A DNA stretch of 64,000 nucleotides from JAVJSU01 sp040219275 (GTDB lineage: Bacteria > Chloroflexota > Anaerolineae > Aggregatilineales > Phototrophicaceae), in NCBI GenBank assembly GCA_040219275.1, contig JAVJSU010000007.1:496001-560000 (forward strand), in the 5' to 3' direction. Of the stretch, positions 44,420 through 54,043 are shown one piece after another. Made by a program: the position numbers and the translations under genes. Position 1 is the first letter of the stretch, and every line of letters starts with the position of its first letter. A model generated the notes under the pieces. The model was given only the letters and a program-made list of their open reading frames with translations, made no database searches and was not told the origin of the DNA.

Positions 44420-44444
44420 GTAGGGGCGACCAGCTTGGTCGCCC
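44420..44444. repeat. Dispersed hairpin repeat, copy 4
   Basis: GTAGGGGCGACCA followed by GCT and TTGGTCGCCC; stem GGGCGACCA (44424-44432) / TGGTCGCCC (44436-44444). It lies between the convergent propeller and uvrA genes and could serve as a bidirectional stem-loop. Confidence 0.75.
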
Positions 44445-44478
44445 TCATAACAGACATACGTCGCTCTACAAGAAAGAT

Positions 44479-47418
44479 TTAATCGCCGACAGGTTCAACG
44501 TTCAGATAGGGGCGCAGAAATTGCCCCGTATAGCTATTTTCCGTCATGGCGATTTCTTCCGGCGTACCGACAACAAGTACCTCGCCACCTGCATCACCGC
44601 CTTCGGGACCGAGATCGATAATATGATCCGCCACCTTGATAATGTCGAGATTGTGCTCGATGACGACAATCGTGTTGCCGTTGTCCACCAATTGCTGAAT
44701 CACATAAATCAAGCGTTTCACATCTACTGCATGTAAGCCCGTAGACGGCTCATCAAGGATATAAAGCGTTTGCCCGGTGGCGCGTTTACTCAATTCACGG
44801 CTGAGTTTGACGCGCTGTGCCTCACCACCGCTGAGGGTCGTCGCGGATTGCCCGATACGCACATACCCCAGACCGACTGCATCCAATGTTTCCAGCTTAT
44901 TGAGGATCGTCGGGATATTCGCAAAAAATTCGAGCGCCTCGCTGACGGTCATATCCAGCACATCGGCGATGCTCTTGGTTTTGTAATGCACCTGTAGCGT
45001 CTCGCGGTTGTAGCGTGTGCCTTTGCAGACCTCACACTCGATGTAAATATCCGGCAGGAATTGCATCTCAATTTTGATTAAACCCTGACCCTGACAATTT
45101 TCACAGCGTCCACCCTTCACGTTAAAGCTGAAGCGTCCCGCCGTGTAGCCGCGAATCTTGCTCTCCGGCAATTCCGCAAACAGCGAACGGATCGCGTCAA
45201 ACATCTTGGTATAGGTGCCGGGATTACTGCGCGGGGTGCGTCCAATCGGGCTTTGATCGATGTTGATGATCTTGTCGATTTGCTCCACGCCTTCGATAGA
45301 CTCATGTGAGCCGGGGCGGTCTTTATTGCCGTTAATGATCTGAGCCAGACGTTGATACAAAATATCGACGACCAGCGTACTCTTGCCACTCCCGCTGACT
45401 CCCGTGACGCACACCAATTTGCCCAGCGGGATGTCCACGTCGATATTCTTGAGGTTGTTCTCTGACGCACCTTTAATTTCTAGCTTCAGACCATTACCTT
45501 CACGGCGTTCTTCTGGCACATCAATTTTAAAGCGCCCGCTCAGATAATTTCCGGTGGGGCTGTCATGATTTTGCATGACTTCTTCCGGCGTACCCTGCGC
45601 GACGATATAACCGCCGTGTTCACCTGCGCCCGGACCGAGATCAATCAGATGATCGGCGCTTCGCATCGTGTCTTCGTCGTGTTCAACAACCAGCACGGTA
45701 TTGCCGAGATCACGCAAACCCACCAGCGTCGTAATCAGACGGGCATTATCGCGCTGATGCAACCCGATAGACGGCTCATCCAATACATAGAGCACACCGG
45801 TCAAACGGCTACCGATTTGTGTCGCCAGCCGGATACGCTGTGCCTCGCCACCGCTTAACGTGCCTGCGGAGCGTGACAGTGATAAGTAGCCTAAGCCGAC
45901 ATCGTTCAAAAAGCCGACGCGGGCGCTAATTTCTTTCAATACCTGATAACTAATCTGTTGATCGCGCTCAGACAGCACATAACCGTTTCCGTTGCCGTTT
46001 TCTGAGAACGTATCTTCGTGCTGTAGATGCTTCACCCACGAATTCAGATCAGAGACGGGCAACACAGAAAGGTCATAAATATTGGTCTCGGCAATCGTCA
46101 CGGCGAGGGCTTCAGGGCGTAAGCGTCGTCCGGCACAGGTGGTACAGGCGACCTGCGTCATGTAACTTTCCAGCCGTTCGCGCATGTAATCGGAATTCGT
46201 CTCCCGATGACGACGCGCCAGATTGTTGATGATGCCTTCGTAATTGGATTGATAAACGCGCTCTTCGTTGTAGCGGTTAATGTACTTAACCTTGATCTTC
46301 TTACCCTTCGTGCCATACAGGATGACATCCTGCTGTTTGCGCGTCAGGTCTTTCCATGGCTTATCAAACGGGATGCCGTATTCATCACAAACGGATTTCA
46401 CCACCGTTGATGACCAGCCGTCATCTTCCATGTTCCAGCCATTGGCATCAATCGCGCCGTTCGCCAGACTTAAGTCACCATTCGGCACGATCATGTCGCG
46501 GTCAAATTCCAGCCGGAAGCCCAACCCCTGACAATCAGGGCAGGCACCACGCGGCGTATTAAAACTAAACAGACGTGGCTCAAGTTCAGGAAAACTACCG
46601 TGTCCACGCGGGCAAGCGAGATGTTCGCTAAAGGGCGTGTCTACCGTATTTTCACTGTCGCTCACATCATTGATAATCACCACACCATCGCCCAGTTCAA
46701 GCGCCGTCTCGATGGAATCCGTCAGACGCGAAACATCACTCTTGGCTTCTTCGCTTTCGGGATCATCATATTTACGGATGACAAGACGATCCACCACCAC
46801 TTCAATATTGTGGATGACGTAGCGATCCAGCTTAATTTCTTCATCCAGCATCCGCACATCGCCATTCACACGCACACGGACGAAGCCCGCTTTTTGCATG
46901 TCATCCAGCATTTTTTCGTGCGTGCCTTTTTTATCTTTGATGATCGGCGCGAGGATTTGCACCCGCACCCCGTCAGGTCGCTCATCCGCTAATTGCTTGA
47001 CGGCATCGACGATCTGCTGTGCGCTCTGTGCCACCACTTCTGTGCCACAAACAGGGCAGTGGGGTACACCGATGCGCGCATACAGCAAACGCAAATAATC
47101 GTAAACTTCCGTCACCGTGCCTACGGTGGAGCGCGGATTACGGCTCACACCCTTTTGGTCAATCGACACCGCCGGACTCAAGCCTTCAATCTGGTCAACA
47201 TCCGGCTTTTCCATCTGACCGAGAAACTGCCGTGCATAAGCACTCAGGCTCTCGACATAACGGCGCTGTCCTTCGGCGAAGATCGTATCAAACGCTAACG
47301 ACGACTTGCCCGAACCGGACAAGCCACTGAGGACGACCAACTGATTGCGCGGAATTTCGACATCAATATCTTTAAGGTTGTGTTCGCGTGCGCCACGAAC
47401 GACGATTTTGTCCTGCAT
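44479..47418 (-). CDS. uvrA: Excinuclease ABC subunit A (UvrA)
   Basis: The DNA damage sensor of nucleotide excision repair, 979 residues, slightly longer than the roughly 940 of E. coli. Two ABC ATPase halves are seen: Walker A GLSGSGKSSLAFDT near residue 31 and GVSGSGKSTLVVDI in the second half, with signatures LSGGEAQRIRLATQ and LSGGEAQRVKLSRE. Zinc modules are CPVCG, CTTCAGRRLRPE and the CENCQGQG/CEVCKGTRYN pair. IDQSPIGRTPRSNPGTY is the family's invariant segment. It stands alone on this strand. A LexA-like half-palindrome lies about 45 nt upstream of the ATG. Confidence 0.97.
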   Translation of the reverse strand: MQDKIVVRGAREHNLKDIDVEIPRNQLVVLSGLSGSGKSSLAFDTIFAEGQRRYVESLSAYARQFLGQMEKPDVDQIEGLSPAVSIDQKGVSRNPRSTVGTVTEVYDYLRLLYARIGVPHCPVCGTEVVAQSAQQIVDAVKQLADERPDGVRVQILAPIIKDKKGTHEKMLDDMQKAGFVRVRVNGDVRMLDEEIKLDRYVIHNIEVVVDRLVIRKYDDPESEEAKSDVSRLTDSIETALELGDGVVIINDVSDSENTVDTPFSEHLACPRGHGSFPELEPRLFSFNTPRGACPDCQGLGFRLEFDRDMIVPNGDLSLANGAIDANGWNMEDDGWSSTVVKSVCDEYGIPFDKPWKDLTRKQQDVILYGTKGKKIKVKYINRYNEERVYQSNYEGIINNLARRHRETNSDYMRERLESYMTQVACTTCAGRRLRPEALAVTIAETNIYDLSVLPVSDLNSWVKHLQHEDTFSENGNGNGYVLSERDQQISYQVLKEISARVGFLNDVGLGYLSLSRSAGTLSGGEAQRIRLATQIGSRLTGVLYVLDEPSIGLHQRDNARLITTLVGLRDLGNTVLVVEHDEDTMRSADHLIDLGPGAGEHGGYIVAQGTPEEVMQNHDSPTGNYLSGRFKIDVPEERREGNGLKLEIKGASENNLKNIDVDIPLGKLVCVTGVSGSGKSTLVVDILYQRLAQIINGNKDRPGSHESIEGVEQIDKIINIDQSPIGRTPRSNPGTYTKMFDAIRSLFAELPESKIRGYTAGRFSFNVKGGRCENCQGQGLIKIEMQFLPDIYIECEVCKGTRYNRETLQVHYKTKSIADVLDMTVSEALEFFANIPTILNKLETLDAVGLGYVRIGQSATTLSGGEAQRVKLSRELSKRATGQTLYILDEPSTGLHAVDVKRLIYVIQQLVDNGNTIVVIEHNLDIIKVADHIIDLGPEGGDAGGEVLVVGTPEEIAMTENSYTGQFLRPYLNVEPVGD

Positions 47419-47731
47419 TCTGGTCTTCTCTTATCTCTGTGGTCAACTCTGCGAGGTGTTGCACAAGTGTTCTGATTATAACGGGACTCATGCGGTTGCA
47501 CAACGGCTAATAAGGGTAGCCTGCAAGTGTTAGAAGCACATTGTAACTGTATGAGAGAGTCTTTGGAGGATGATAGACATATCGAATGACTCTTGCCGAT
47601 TAAACCCAATTGCGAATCGTCGCTTAAGCGCTGTTTTGGTTTAAATATTCGTGATTATTAGTGGGAACATTTGTGCTATAATTTCAACTGAAGCATACTT
47701 TTAATTTTCGATTCTTTTATTGGGGATAAAT
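47419..47731. other. 313-nt region between divergent uvrA and DinB-like genes
   Basis: It contains a possible SOS-box-like sequence near uvrA (GCACAAGTGTTC, 47461-47472) and an extended -10 promoter for the rightward gene (47674-47682). Nothing else with gene character was seen. Confidence 0.5.
47674..47682 (+). promoter_or_regulatory. Extended -10 promoter of the DinB-like gene
   Basis: TGCTATAAT: a perfect TATAAT (47677-47682) with the TGn extension. The -35 (ATTATT, 47654-47659) is poor, as is common with extended -10 promoters. It lies 50 nt before the ATG. Confidence 0.6.
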
Positions 47732-48211
47732 ATGGCTGAAAAAACTGTAAAAGACCTATTCACAGAAGCGATGCTCGTCGCACTCGATGAAACGTTTGAA
47801 AATGTACGTGGCATTTATCTGGATCGTGGCGCATCGTTATTCGAGACATTGGCGACCATCTCGGCAGAGGAAGCCTCCCGTCCGGTATCTGCGAATTGCG
47901 CCAGTATTGCCGCTCAGGTCGCACACATCACATTTTATCTGGAAGTCACCATGCAATTTGTACGTGGCGAACGTCCGCAGGTCGATTGGACGGAAATCTG
48001 GCGGACTGTAGAGGCGGTAACAGCCGAAGAATGGGATAAAAGCCAGCAAGAATTACGCGAAACCTATGGACGCATCCGTGACTTAGTGACCAGCATGGAA
48101 ACCTGGACTGGCGAAAATGAAATTGTTGGTGCAATGGGTGTACTCATGCACAATGCGTATCATCTCGGTGAAATTCGTCAGGCGCTGTGTACGATTAAGG
48201 CGGAACGATAA
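47732..48211 (+). CDS. DinB-like four-helix protein
   Basis: A 159-residue helical protein. SANCASIAAQVAHITFYLEV and GVLMHNAYHLGEIRQAL carry His residues in positions where DinB/YfiT proteins hold a metal (H in the second helix; H-x-x-x-H in the last). The family includes thiol transferases and proteins of unknown role. The ATG at 47732 with GGGGA 5 nt upstream is chosen over the upstream TTG. It is monocistronic, with a clear promoter and a stem-loop after the stop. Confidence 0.8.
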   Translation: MAEKTVKDLFTEAMLVALDETFENVRGIYLDRGASLFETLATISAEEASRPVSANCASIAAQVAHITFYLEVTMQFVRGERPQVDWTEIWRTVEAVTAEEWDKSQQELRETYGRIRDLVTSMETWTGENEIVGAMGVLMHNAYHLGEIRQALCTIKAER

Positions 48212-48225
48212 CTTGCGTATTAATG

Positions 48226-48261
48226 CAAAGCACCTCCGGCAACATTGGCAGAGGTGCTTTG
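48226..48261. terminator. Stem-loop between convergent genes
   Basis: An 11-bp perfect stem CAAAGCACCTC (48226-48236) / GAGGTGCTTTG (48251-48261), 14-nt loop. A T-run (TTTTT) lies 10 nt beyond it on the plus strand. It separates the DinB-like gene from the leftward winged-helix gene. Confidence 0.6.
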
Positions 48262-48289
48262 AAAGTGTGGTTTTTGGCTAATGGGAGAA

Positions 48290-49198
48290 TTATGCCGCGA
48301 TTTCCCGCATACTCTCTAGCACTTGATTGAATAGATTATGCAGATCAGCGAGTTCATCCGGGCTAAGGGCGGCTTGCCACGGCGCGAAAAATAATTGATC
48401 GGTGATGCGCTCCGCTTCGCCCCGTACTGCCATGCCTTTTGGTGACACCTGATAGCTCCCCAATACGCTACCCGCTTCAACCCAACCGCGCCGAACGAGT
48501 TCATTCATTGCACAGGCGTAATTTTCTTTTGTATAGCCCCGTCCCGCAAGGTGCTTGGCGATGCCGTCTAACGTGTTCGCATCTTCGCGCCACAGCGATG
48601 TAAAGGCTTCCCAGACATAGCCATCAATATTGTAATGCTTCCATGATGCGATATGACAATCCACACGGAAACGCTTTAAGTCCGTAATATATTGGTCGAT
48701 CCGTGTTGCAGAAGGACCCGTACCGCCGATATCCGTCCACCGACTGAGCACTAAGCTACATTTGTTGATTGGTTCCGGTGTATGTAAAGCGGCGGCAACC
48801 ACATATTCTAGTAAATTGGCACAGCGCTTCATATCGTGGAAGTTACCCGCCTGAATTTTGCCGATTTCACGATGGGCAATTGTGTAAATGCGATTGATTG
48901 CCTTACGCCCATCTTTAGTTAGGACAAAGGCATCCGGCTCAATTTGTTCTAAGAAACCTTTTTGTATTAAGTTATTAAGTTGTTCTTGTTTGTGTGTAGG
49001 GGAATCGTAGGGGTATAAATGATCGAAAATCTTACGTGTCATGGGTTCAGGTTCACAGCCACGTGCAATGCTGAGTGTTGTCCATCCATTGTTTACGCCT
49101 GTTGCCTTGATTATTGCGATCATTGCCATTTGATAGCGCGGTGTAAATGTGCCGAACGTCTCTAACCCTAACTGCCAGAGTTTCCGAAAGTGATTCAT
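48290..49198 (-). CDS. Winged-helix-like protein (SCO6745-like), paralogue 1
   Basis: A 302-residue soluble protein with two related helical halves. HKQEQLNNLIQKGFLEQIE and FVLTKDGRKAINRI form one winged-helix-like unit; YACAMNELVRRGWVEAGS and YQVSPKGMAVRGEAERITDQ form a second, the pattern of SCO6745/SalK-like proteins of unknown function. The C-terminus FFAPWQAALSPDELADLHNL is conserved with its neighbour at 49242-50201. Direct DNA binding is not established for this family. The two genes are 43 nt apart and probably form a transcription unit. Confidence 0.65.
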   Translation of the reverse strand: MNHFRKLWQLGLETFGTFTPRYQMAMIAIIKATGVNNGWTTLSIARGCEPEPMTRKIFDHLYPYDSPTHKQEQLNNLIQKGFLEQIEPDAFVLTKDGRKAINRIYTIAHREIGKIQAGNFHDMKRCANLLEYVVAAALHTPEPINKCSLVLSRWTDIGGTGPSATRIDQYITDLKRFRVDCHIASWKHYNIDGYVWEAFTSLWREDANTLDGIAKHLAGRGYTKENYACAMNELVRRGWVEAGSVLGSYQVSPKGMAVRGEAERITDQLFFAPWQAALSPDELADLHNLFNQVLESMREIAA

Positions 49199-49241
49199 TC
49201 GATAGTTGCCTTTCCTAAACTAACAATAAAGCCTTGTTCTC

Positions 49242-50201
49242 TCATGACGAATATACCTGTATCACGGAATTCATTAAGTCGTGTAGCTCGCTGGTTTCCG
49301 CATTAGTTAAGCAAGACCACGGGAGGTAAAAATAATGATCGGTCATGCCTTCTACAGTGTCGCGGATAGCGTTGCCTTTTGAAGTCGGTTGATATGCTGT
49401 GGATGCTGAAGTATCGGATGTAGAGTTTAGTTCAATCCAACCGCGTGTTGCAAGATGATCTAGCGCCGCCTGCCAATCCTGCTTTGAAAAGCCCCGATAG
49501 GCAAGTTGGTTGTAGAGGTCGTCAATGGTGTTTGCTTTTTGATCGCAAATGGAGGTGAATACTTCCCATAGATGCCCGCTAATATTATAGGGTGCATAAG
49601 CAGACATATGAGCATCATCACGAAATGCGTTGAAATCTCCACACAATTGGAGAAGTCGATCTGCAGAACATGAATCATACCACACAGCGCGGCGACGAGA
49701 ATAAGCGAGGCACCATTTACTTGGAACCTCAGGATGCGCAAGAGACGCGTCAACAATTCGGCGCATCAACCGTTCGATTTTGTCCAATTCAATTCCCGCT
49801 AAGTTATTGTCCAGTGACATCATCATTGCGTGTCGGCGTTGCACCATATCGCCCCAAATTTCACGTCCAGCCTCAGCGAGACGATACGAATTGTCTGTGC
49901 GATCTAACCACTTTTCACTCGCCATAAGTTCCAACATGCCTGAGATCAAATCCGGCGCAGAGTACACGGCACGGATACGAAACTTTTCTACGGTCAATGG
50001 CTCAGGATCAAATTCAATCATCTGTACCAATAACCATCCGGGACTTTCCGCATATCCCCGGCGCATCTGTAATAAGGCATGTGATGTGAGTGGGTTTGCG
50101 CGTTCTTCATCGTTCAATGCTTGATTGTAACGGGTGAACGCACCCTGAAAGATCGCCCCTTGTACTTGTTGTGAGAGATTGTAAAAGTCTTTATTGAACA
50201 C
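49242..50201 (-). CDS. Winged-helix-like protein (SCO6745-like), paralogue 2
   Basis: A 319-residue paralogue of the product at 48290-49198, with the same order of segments: FDPEPLTVEKFRIRAVYSAP, a first winged unit ending YRLAEAGREIW, the middle CLAYSRRRAVWYDSC, the second winged unit LDHLATRGWIEL and the end FYLPWSCLTNAETSELHDLM. The start is GTG (50199-50201) with GGGAG 8 nt upstream. As the upstream gene of the pair, it probably carries the promoter. Its role is unknown; a duplicated regulator or ligand-binding pair is inferred. Confidence 0.65.
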   Translation of the reverse strand: MFNKDFYNLSQQVQGAIFQGAFTRYNQALNDEERANPLTSHALLQMRRGYAESPGWLLVQMIEFDPEPLTVEKFRIRAVYSAPDLISGMLELMASEKWLDRTDNSYRLAEAGREIWGDMVQRRHAMMMSLDNNLAGIELDKIERLMRRIVDASLAHPEVPSKWCLAYSRRRAVWYDSCSADRLLQLCGDFNAFRDDAHMSAYAPYNISGHLWEVFTSICDQKANTIDDLYNQLAYRGFSKQDWQAALDHLATRGWIELNSTSDTSASTAYQPTSKGNAIRDTVEGMTDHYFYLPWSCLTNAETSELHDLMNSVIQVYSS

Positions 50202-50476
50202 GGCTAAAGCTCCCTATGTGTGGATGTGATCTGCATTATCAACGTTGCCCTAACAGGAAAGTCAATAAATACAGCGAGGGCTAAAGCCAACCTTAACTTA
50301 TATTTAAACTTTCGTTTATTTCAGTTACATGGGCATTACAGTCAGGTTACGACTTCGTAACCTGATGATACCTAGTAAGTCCACTTCAAAATTTCGTAAA
50401 TTCAAAATAATGTTAAGTGTAATTTTTTTATTTTGGCATATAATAATGGCAGACTATTTAATATAAGTTGTGGTGC

Positions 50477-52399
50477 ATGACTGAAAATAAAGATTCTCAA
50501 CTATCAATTAAGACACCAACCATTAACATGAACGAAGAGGTTGATTCACTCAACCAACGTGCATGGTCTCTTAGCGAACGCCATCCAGAGCGGGCTGTGG
50601 AAATTGCCGAAAATGCCGGAGTCATGTCCGCCTCTTTAAAGGTGCCGTATCGCAAAGGTATGGCAGATAGTGGGAAAGCACTTGGCAAATCTTACATCAC
50701 GTTGAAATTATTTGAATCAGCACTCCCGCATTTGTTAGATGCGCTGATGCTTTATCAACGGCTAGAGCTACCGCCGGAACGCACCTATGTCATGTATTTA
50801 ATTGGCACATTGTATCTTTCTGCCGGTGATCTGGAATCTGCCCGGCGCTATTTGCACCCAGCCGCGCCACTTGCACAGTCTATTGAAAATATCGAGGTGG
50901 AGCAGGAAATCCTGATTGCACTTGGGCAACTTTATTGCCGTAGCGGGGATCATACGCAGGCAACCGCTTATTTGAAGCAGGTTATTACACTTGCGGTCTC
51001 TGCACGAACATTAGTTGTGGCAGAAGCCTATGCCTTATTGTGTGAAGTTTCGCTGAAGCTCGATGACACGAAATTGGCTCTGGAATACGGTTCAAAGAGT
51101 ATCGACATATATCAACACCTTAATCGTTATGGACCTCAGGTGCGTGTGCTCCGGACACTCGGCATAACTTACCTGCAACGCGGTGAGCATGACCGCGCGT
51201 TAAACCAATTCCAAAAAAGCCTGGAAATTGCCCGTGAGAAAAATGATTTTTCCGGTCAGTTGAGCGCGAAACTGGGCATTACACGCCTTTTATTGGAAAA
51301 AGACCCGCCAACGGATGCGGTTCAGCGGTTGGAGCAGATGTATCGTAATTATACGGACAAACCATCAGAGGAATATTCATCTCAGAGGGTGATACTCCAT
51401 CGGCAACTGGCAGAAGGCTATACTAAGCTAAACGATTTTAAACTTGCCGCGACGCACTTTTCCGCCGCAATGAATATTCAAGATGCGATTATTGCTGAAG
51501 AAAAGTCCGTGATGATTGAACGCCTCGGTCGCTTGCATGGCATTGAATTGACCCATAAAGATAGTGAGATGTCCTACCTGCGTCAGCAACAATTTGGCAC
51601 CGGTGATGACGGTAAAAGTTCTTTGCAACAATTTGAAAATTTACGCGATCAACTGAATCAAGAAATCTCTGAACGCGAAGCACTGATTAGCGAGTTGAAC
51701 GCCTTCGCGCATACGGTTGCACACGACTTGAAAAGTCCGATCAATCTCATTGTTGGATTTGCCGGACTACTCGGTGAACATTTGCCGGAGAGTGCGCTAA
51801 ATGACGATGTACAGACATCGCTCAATATGATTAGAAACACCGCTTTCAAGATGAATAGCATTGTTGAGGATTTGATGCTACTCGCCCGCGTACGTGAGAA
51901 CGAGCAGGTTACCTTATATCCGCTGAGTATGACAAGCATTATCCACGATGTTGAGCAACGTCTTGCATATGAGATTTCGGCTTCAGATGCCACGCTTATC
52001 AAGCCGGATAAGTGGTTGCGGGCATTAGGGTATGCACCGTGGATTGAAGCAGTATGGGTGAATTACATCAGCAATGCCATCAAATATGGTGGTAAACCGC
52101 CCGTGATTACGCTGGGTTGTGAGCAAATTTCACCCGTCATGATGCGCTATACAGTTACCGATAATGGTGAGGGAATTTCCAAGAACGATCAGGAGCGTCT
52201 TTTCTCAGAGTTCATTCAGCTTGATCGTGATAAAGTCGCCGGACATGGCATTGGCTTATCGATAGTAAAGCGCATTGTTGAACGTTTAGGCGGTGAAGTT
52301 GGGGTCACGAGTTCCGGGATTGACGGGCAGGGAAGCACATTTTACTTCACCTTACCCGTCGGAGATATAAAGAAACAAATCATGCAGAGTGAAGCATAA
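50477..52399 (+). CDS. TPR-containing sensor histidine kinase
   Basis: A 640-residue cytoplasmic kinase. The first 330 residues contain about seven TPRs (YVMYLIGTLYLSAGDLESAR, LRTLGITYLQRGEHDRALNQ) in place of a membrane sensor. A coiled coil follows (NLRDQLNQEISEREALISEL), then the phosphoacceptor box AHTVAHDLKSPINLIV with the His near residue 416, N box WVNYISNAIKYG, G1 VTDNGEGI, F box LFSEFIQLD and G2 GHGIGLSIVKRIVE. No transmembrane span is present. The start ATG at 50477 is chosen over a TTG three codons upstream. No response regulator gene is adjacent; the orphan receiver at 42365-42727 is a candidate partner only by proximity. Confidence 0.9.
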   Translation: MTENKDSQLSIKTPTINMNEEVDSLNQRAWSLSERHPERAVEIAENAGVMSASLKVPYRKGMADSGKALGKSYITLKLFESALPHLLDALMLYQRLELPPERTYVMYLIGTLYLSAGDLESARRYLHPAAPLAQSIENIEVEQEILIALGQLYCRSGDHTQATAYLKQVITLAVSARTLVVAEAYALLCEVSLKLDDTKLALEYGSKSIDIYQHLNRYGPQVRVLRTLGITYLQRGEHDRALNQFQKSLEIAREKNDFSGQLSAKLGITRLLLEKDPPTDAVQRLEQMYRNYTDKPSEEYSSQRVILHRQLAEGYTKLNDFKLAATHFSAAMNIQDAIIAEEKSVMIERLGRLHGIELTHKDSEMSYLRQQQFGTGDDGKSSLQQFENLRDQLNQEISEREALISELNAFAHTVAHDLKSPINLIVGFAGLLGEHLPESALNDDVQTSLNMIRNTAFKMNSIVEDLMLLARVRENEQVTLYPLSMTSIIHDVEQRLAYEISASDATLIKPDKWLRALGYAPWIEAVWVNYISNAIKYGGKPPVITLGCEQISPVMMRYTVTDNGEGISKNDQERLFSEFIQLDRDKVAGHGIGLSIVKRIVERLGGEVGVTSSGIDGQGSTFYFTLPVGDIKKQIMQSEA

Positions 52400-52418
52400 T
52401 CGCACTCTGCATAATCGC

Positions 52419-53789
52419 TTAACCGTCCGTGTTGATTGCCGCAGGATCAGGAGTCGGGCTGGCGGTTAGGGCGATTTGCGTGCCAATTGCTTCCATATCC
52501 GTATATTCCTCTGATATAGAAACATTGTTGCCCAACCCACGCACCACAGAAACCCATGTACGCCCCGGTTGCATCAACATCGGGCTATTATCGCCATAGA
52601 TCAGTTGGATAGCCGTCCCCGGTTCGTTATTTTGTCTGCGCCAGAAGCCTTGATAGAATACGCCATCACGGATGAGATAAGCCCGTCCCTGACCAATCTC
52701 GCCATCCTCACCACGCAGAACAATATCCAATGATTGGTAATTGGAATCCGGCGGAAAAAGATCAGGGCGATCACGATGTTCAACTTCTAGAACGACCAGA
52801 TTATCTGCGAAAAGCTGAGAGCCATCTGCCGCATCAAGGTGAGGTACGCTATCTGTCCAGCGGAAATATTGCTCGCTCTGTGGATCATATTGCCAGCGTG
52901 CGTCTGCCTGACCGAACCAATCAACATACACATCATTTGCGGGTAGACCATTGGGTGGAACGGTCTCACTGAAAGCGAAGCCACGTCCGGGGAAGCCCAC
53001 ATTTACATTGCGCGTCGTCGCCAACTCATAGAGCACATTGGGATCAAGGAACATGGTGTGTTCCAGCGGTACGCCTGCATCTAAGAGAGATTGCTCTCTA
53101 CAGAAGCCCGCATTATCACAATTGTCGCCTTTTAAAGGAGAGAAAGCACGGAACACAAAATCCGAGTTCAGGATAATTTGCTGAATCGGTTCACTCGTGC
53201 CGGAATATGCCAGAATTGCGTTGTACATCGTCAATAATTCGATGTCCATCAAACGCGCACTCCGTACCGGTCCCACACTGTCAGGAATCACCGAGCGGAA
53301 AAATGCCGCAAAACGGGTTACGCCCCCTTCGGCTTCCATCTCGAACACCACATCCGCGCTGTTTACGCCGGTCTGTGGGCGGACGATTGGCGGATAGTTC
53401 GAGATTTTGATAATCATCGTGCGCCGATTTTGTGCCGCTTCGTCCGGGTAGGGTAAGCCGGTGAGCGGGTTCACGCCTTCTGGATAGATGAACGGTCCAT
53501 TGGGTGTGGGTGTGGGCGATGGTGTATTCGACGGCGTAAATGTTGCCGTCGGTGTAAACGTGCTGGTTGCTGTTGCTGTTGGTGTGGCGGTAGCGGTGTT
53601 GGTTGCCGTCGCTGTCGGGGTTACGGTGAAGGTGCTCGTTGGACCGACGGGCGTGTTGGTGATGAATTGAAATGGTGTGGGTTGTGGGGTATTGGTGACG
53701 AAAATCTGCCCGTCAACTGCCGCTGGCATCAGCCCGGCGACCACGACGCAAATCATAAGTGAAATAACAATGCCTGCAATTCGACGCAT
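52419..53789 (-). CDS. Secreted DUF3048-family protein with Thr/Pro linker
   Basis: A 456-residue exported protein. Signal peptide (MRRIAGIVISLMICVVVAGL to VDGQ), then a Thr/Pro/Ala linker (about 32-95) with the TFTPS and TPTATA motifs also used in the stalk at 32590-33490. DUF3048 (YerB-like) follows: GVNPLTGLPYPDEAAQNR, PQTGVNSADVVFEMEAEGGV, RFAAFFRSVIPDSVGPVRSA. The family is found in Firmicutes and Chloroflexota; its function is not established, though a lipoprotein or cell-envelope role is assumed. It is convergent with the kinase gene 19 nt away. Confidence 0.88.
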   Translation of the reverse strand: MRRIAGIVISLMICVVVAGLMPAAVDGQIFVTNTPQPTPFQFITNTPVGPTSTFTVTPTATATNTATATPTATATSTFTPTATFTPSNTPSPTPTPNGPFIYPEGVNPLTGLPYPDEAAQNRRTMIIKISNYPPIVRPQTGVNSADVVFEMEAEGGVTRFAAFFRSVIPDSVGPVRSARLMDIELLTMYNAILAYSGTSEPIQQIILNSDFVFRAFSPLKGDNCDNAGFCREQSLLDAGVPLEHTMFLDPNVLYELATTRNVNVGFPGRGFAFSETVPPNGLPANDVYVDWFGQADARWQYDPQSEQYFRWTDSVPHLDAADGSQLFADNLVVLEVEHRDRPDLFPPDSNYQSLDIVLRGEDGEIGQGRAYLIRDGVFYQGFWRRQNNEPGTAIQLIYGDNSPMLMQPGRTWVSVVRGLGNNVSISEEYTDMEAIGTQIALTASPTPDPAAINTDG

Positions 53790-54043
53790 AGGTTCCTCGT
53801 TTATTTGTCTCCTGTTTCAGACAGCGAGACAGTATACGTCCGTTACGGCAGGTTGCAAAGGGGGCATTCCTCCCACGCAGGGCAAGCGTCGGGTTAATTA
53901 TTTACCCGACCGTGTGAATTTCGATTTAGCGCAATAGTTTGTTGTTCCATATGCGCCGTGAAAAAAATTTGAATGTAAGCTCTACTCGCGTAGATGCGTC
54001 TGAGTCTATGGTACACTCAACACGATCACTTTGGAGAGCATTT

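Noticed and set aside
53488..53670. Rightward 60-codon VGVAVAV frame
   Set aside because: Antisense of the Thr/Pro/Ala linker of the DUF3048 protein.
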